Shown piece after piece: positions 60,976 through 64,000 of a DNA stretch of 64,000 nt. This DNA is from Casuarius casuarius (Eukaryota; Chordata; Aves; Casuariiformes; Casuariidae): positions 7,589,081 through 7,653,080 of the forward strand of contig PTFA01000011.1 in assembly GCA_003342895.1 (NCBI GenBank). The letters run 5' to 3'. Within the stretch, counting starts at the first letter, position 1. The number at the start of each line of letters is the position of its first letter. The translations under genes and the position numbers were made by a program. The notes beneath the pieces were generated by a model, which saw only the letters and a program-made list of their open reading frames with translations, was not told where the DNA came from and ran no database searches.

Positions 60976-63900
60976 TGAAATGTGCAGGTAGCTGATACAG
61001 AGTGAGTACCACAGTGTGCATCCATTGTTTGGGCTATAGCACACAGAACTGGCACAATGAGGAATTACATACACAGCTGTTTCTTGTGTCATTTAAAGTG
61101 TGTAATCATACCGATTTTACAATTCAGTATACTGTGTGATTGCTTGGGTAGCCAGTTANGGTATGAATTCAGATTTTGTATGGCCCAGCAGTGAAGCTCA
61201 AATGTAAGCATTTCTTCAAGTGCTCAGTAAAAGGGTTAAATGATCAATTGTTTTCACATTTTAGCAATATCTAATTTCTACACTCTTATTACGCTGCGGC
61301 CCAGTTGCCTATCAGTGCTATCTATGACCTTCAAAGAGAAGTGAAATTAATACATTTCTGTTTTTTTAAGGGGTAGGATACAGAAAGTCCTGTACTGAAC
61401 ATTTGAAGAAAAATAGATACTTTCAGTAGGAAAAACATCTATCCACATATTAGAGCCATTAGAGCAATGCAATAATTTTCAAAAAAGTCAGCAAAAATGT
61501 TACTTTTCTGATAAAAGTAGAAAAAGCTGAGTTAGAGAAAGTGTTGGTCTAGATTCAGTTATCTTTACTTTTAAAGAAATACTTAGTAGTCATAACTGTG
61601 TTAAGAAGTAGAGTTGGTGTGTACAGAGTGAGAGCTAATAGAAGTTATCAGATATATTGGCATTTCTAGTTTGGGGTTCCTAACTCATGACAATACAGTA
61701 CTTTAACCACAGTTGTACCTGCAGTGGATTGCTGCCAACCACGTTTTCATCTGACCTGATAGCTATGTTTGCTGCCAGGATTAAAGCAGCTGCTAGGCAG
61801 TTTAAATAGTACAGAACTGGACCCATGCATCTTAAAAGAATATCAAATGATAGCTTGCTGGAAAAGCTTTCTGTCCCACCTGGCTGATTCACTGTTCCAT
61901 CTACCTTTCCTGAGGCTCCTTTGCTGCTCTAAGAAGTTCATCGTTATTCTTTGAACAATCATTTCTTCAAATAAGTAAAATATTAGGGAAGCCACTGCAA
62001 GCAAAAATTTAACTGTGCATTATACTCATTCCTTTTGTTGTCTGACTTGAAGGAGGTTTAGTGAGGGCTACATCTTTCCAATTAGCATACAGTAGGAAGG
62101 ATTTTCTCAAATAAGACATGGTTCTATGGTGACATAAAGCTGGCCAACTAAGTAAGGCACTGTTATAATTAAAGTGGAAAAGCAAATCCATTTTATGAAG
62201 GTTTGAAGTTTATTTCGTTTTGCAGTAAAATGAATGTGAGACTAGGTTTTCACGCAGGAAGAAAGACTTCATGCTGTCTACCACCGAGTATTTAAAGCAT
62301 TGAATGAGGATGGCTGAACTAGATTCTTTGCTTTGCCTCTTTTGGAGCAGAAGGGTTTGTATTAATTTTTGTCCATTCTAATTCAAGCAATTGTTGTTTT
62401 GGATCTGACAGATTGTCTCCACAACCTGCCCTTTCCCAGCTCTCCATCCAAGCTTTCTGTGCATAAGAATTCTTCCTAGCAAATATTTAATTGAAATTGA
62501 TTCATTTTCAAAAAACATTTAGCTTCAGCAAAATTATATTTTTCCTAATTAAAAAAAAAAGACTGATTGTAATTAATTATATTCTGCACTTAGTCTTTGA
62601 GAAAAAGTATACAGGATCACACTGGTAAATGAGAGACTGAGTTAGTTACTCAAAATTTTTTATTCTTTTGCATAGAGTAGTAGTAAATCTTGTTTATCTT
62701 AGGAAGACATAGCACACATCCAGACATCAGACATTGTGTATGTCTCTGTATATAGTGGTCACGTAAAATAATCAATATTAAAGGTTCAATGAAAGCAGAC
62801 TGTACGCACAGCATAATTAGTTTGCTCAGGTGACCAGCCCTTAGATAAGCCAGTTTCTAATAAGCAGTGAATTGATATGCTTATTCTTAGCTTCTCCAAA
62901 ACGAACATGTTACTTATCTGTTATAGCTCACCTTCATTTGACTGGTGGTAGTCTTTTAGCCAAGAATTAAAAGAAGTTGTTCTAATGTAAATTCTCTTGT
63001 GCCAGGGTAAGTTTTACACATGAAAGATTCCTCATGAGATTTGAGTGAGGAAAAATGTTATGCTGATACTAAACACTTTGAAAAAATCTAAGTCACTGGA
63101 TTTAATGGTTGACAGTTTAGTCAACAATTTTGTTTCCTAAACTCTTTTTTTTTTTTTTTTTTTGCTTTTCTTTCCTTGCTTCTCCCCACCCTTTCTTGCC
63201 AGGGGACTGTAACTGTTTTCCCTGCTGGATACAGATCTTGTTATAGTTACCCCAGTAACATAGTCTCAGTACAAGACTGGCAAGGCACGTGTCAGTACAT
63301 GAACACCATTCCAAAACTGCACTTTTATACATCATATAATGTTGTTGCAGCATTTCTGAGCCGCAGCCTAGTTGGTCCTTAATAAGTGAATTAGGTTAAC
63401 TGGCCTCTCAGGAAGGATAACTCAGAAACGAATAACATGGGAAGAAGCACACATCGCTGTCAAGCTGCCAGTGCTAATGGGCTCTTGTGCATTGGTAGTC
63501 CGACGTGGTCGTGGCTCTGCTCTGACTGCAGGCAGCCCCGACGGGCTTGTCCGGCTGCGCTGCAGGAGAAAAGCCAGCTAGGGCTGCTACTGCCTGCTCC
63601 TGAGCCCCGTGTTAAGGCTTACCAGTGAGCCTGTGAGCTGGTCCTGTCTTGCAACATCAGAAGCACCTCTGGGGTTTTAGCTCTCTCCTGACTGTTTTCT
63701 GCAGCATCTCCTCCATTGCCTACTCTGTGTCAGACCTTAAATCCTGAATGCCTGTTTCTTTTTCCATCTGCTTTTCTGGAAGAAGCAGAAGGCGGCTTCT
63801 TTTTCCTGTGTAGAAGTCAGGAGCAACTTGAAAAGGAGGAGTCTTTTCTGCAGTTTCCACTTTAACTTTTCAAAATACCCCTTCAATGTTTACTCTCTCA

Positions 63901-64000
63901 TGACTGCAAAAACTATCTCAGGTGGTCAATTTATCAATAGTATCTTTTCCCTACTCTTTTTGTGGGTGTAACATTTATAAAAATATAACATAAGCTATTA
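60976..64000. other. Non-coding stretch to window end
   Basis: No supported exon or known repeat. It contains a poly(T) run near 63146-63164 and a mildly GC-rich patch at about 63430-63650 with a 63-codon open frame. That frame has no splice context or recognisable features. Confidence 0.4.
63146..63164 (+). repeat. Poly(T) tract
   Basis: A T run within a pyrimidine-rich stretch. Simple sequence. Confidence 0.8.

Noticed and set aside
63437..63628. 63-codon open frame in a GC-rich patch
   Set aside because: No splice context, no domain features, and the composition explains the lack of stops.
1..64000. CRISPR arrays, operons, tRNA or rRNA genes, insertion sequences
   Set aside because: Nothing of the kind was seen. 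The sequence is vertebrate nuclear DNA, and no cloverleaf-type tRNA or rRNA segment was noticed on reading.

Overview
The window looks like avian nuclear DNA: AT-rich, non-coding for the most part, with scattered single N calls of a draft assembly. The clearest taxonomic sign is a 5'-truncated CR1 LINE on the minus strand (about 1742-3352). Its reverse-transcriptase text and its 3' terminus of repeated ATTCTGTG octamers are of the type that dominates bird genomes. Remnants of the ancient SINE family MIR (about 23555-23690, 31519-31660, 45400-45600, 55815-55975) fit an amniote genome. No bacterial, plasmid or phage organisation is present, and no full-length protein gene can be supported.

Layout. 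1-1741: unannotated. 1742-3352: CR1, broken by frameshifts and a stop. 3353-23554: long non-coding stretch with simple repeats. 23555-24012: a MIR remnant, then a candidate membrane-anchor exon. 26630-27019: a complete 390-bp solo LTR on the minus strand, bounded by a perfect 6-bp target duplication (ATGACC). 27020-57136: non-coding, with short tandem duplications, MIR remnants and several exon-like acceptor/donor pairs. 57137-57934: an exon-like open segment that is split by a second complete solo LTR (634 bp, plus strand, 5-bp duplication ATGGA). 59102-59128: a 27-nt microexon candidate. 60602-60731: a GC-rich islet holding an exact match to the classical CTCF consensus. The rest is non-coding.

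Interpretation. Most exon-like segments lie on the plus strand, and those at 23886, 38551, 57137 and 59102 can be read in compatible (phase 0) frames. The window may therefore lie inside the long introns of one plus-strand gene, but this is inference: no family was recognised, and splice-like signals arise by chance in this much sequence. The firmest results are the two solo LTRs with precise boundaries, the CR1 and the CTCF-consensus site. The most interesting is that the 634-bp LTR sits inside a segment which, on either side of it, keeps one reading frame between a strong splice acceptor and a strong donor.
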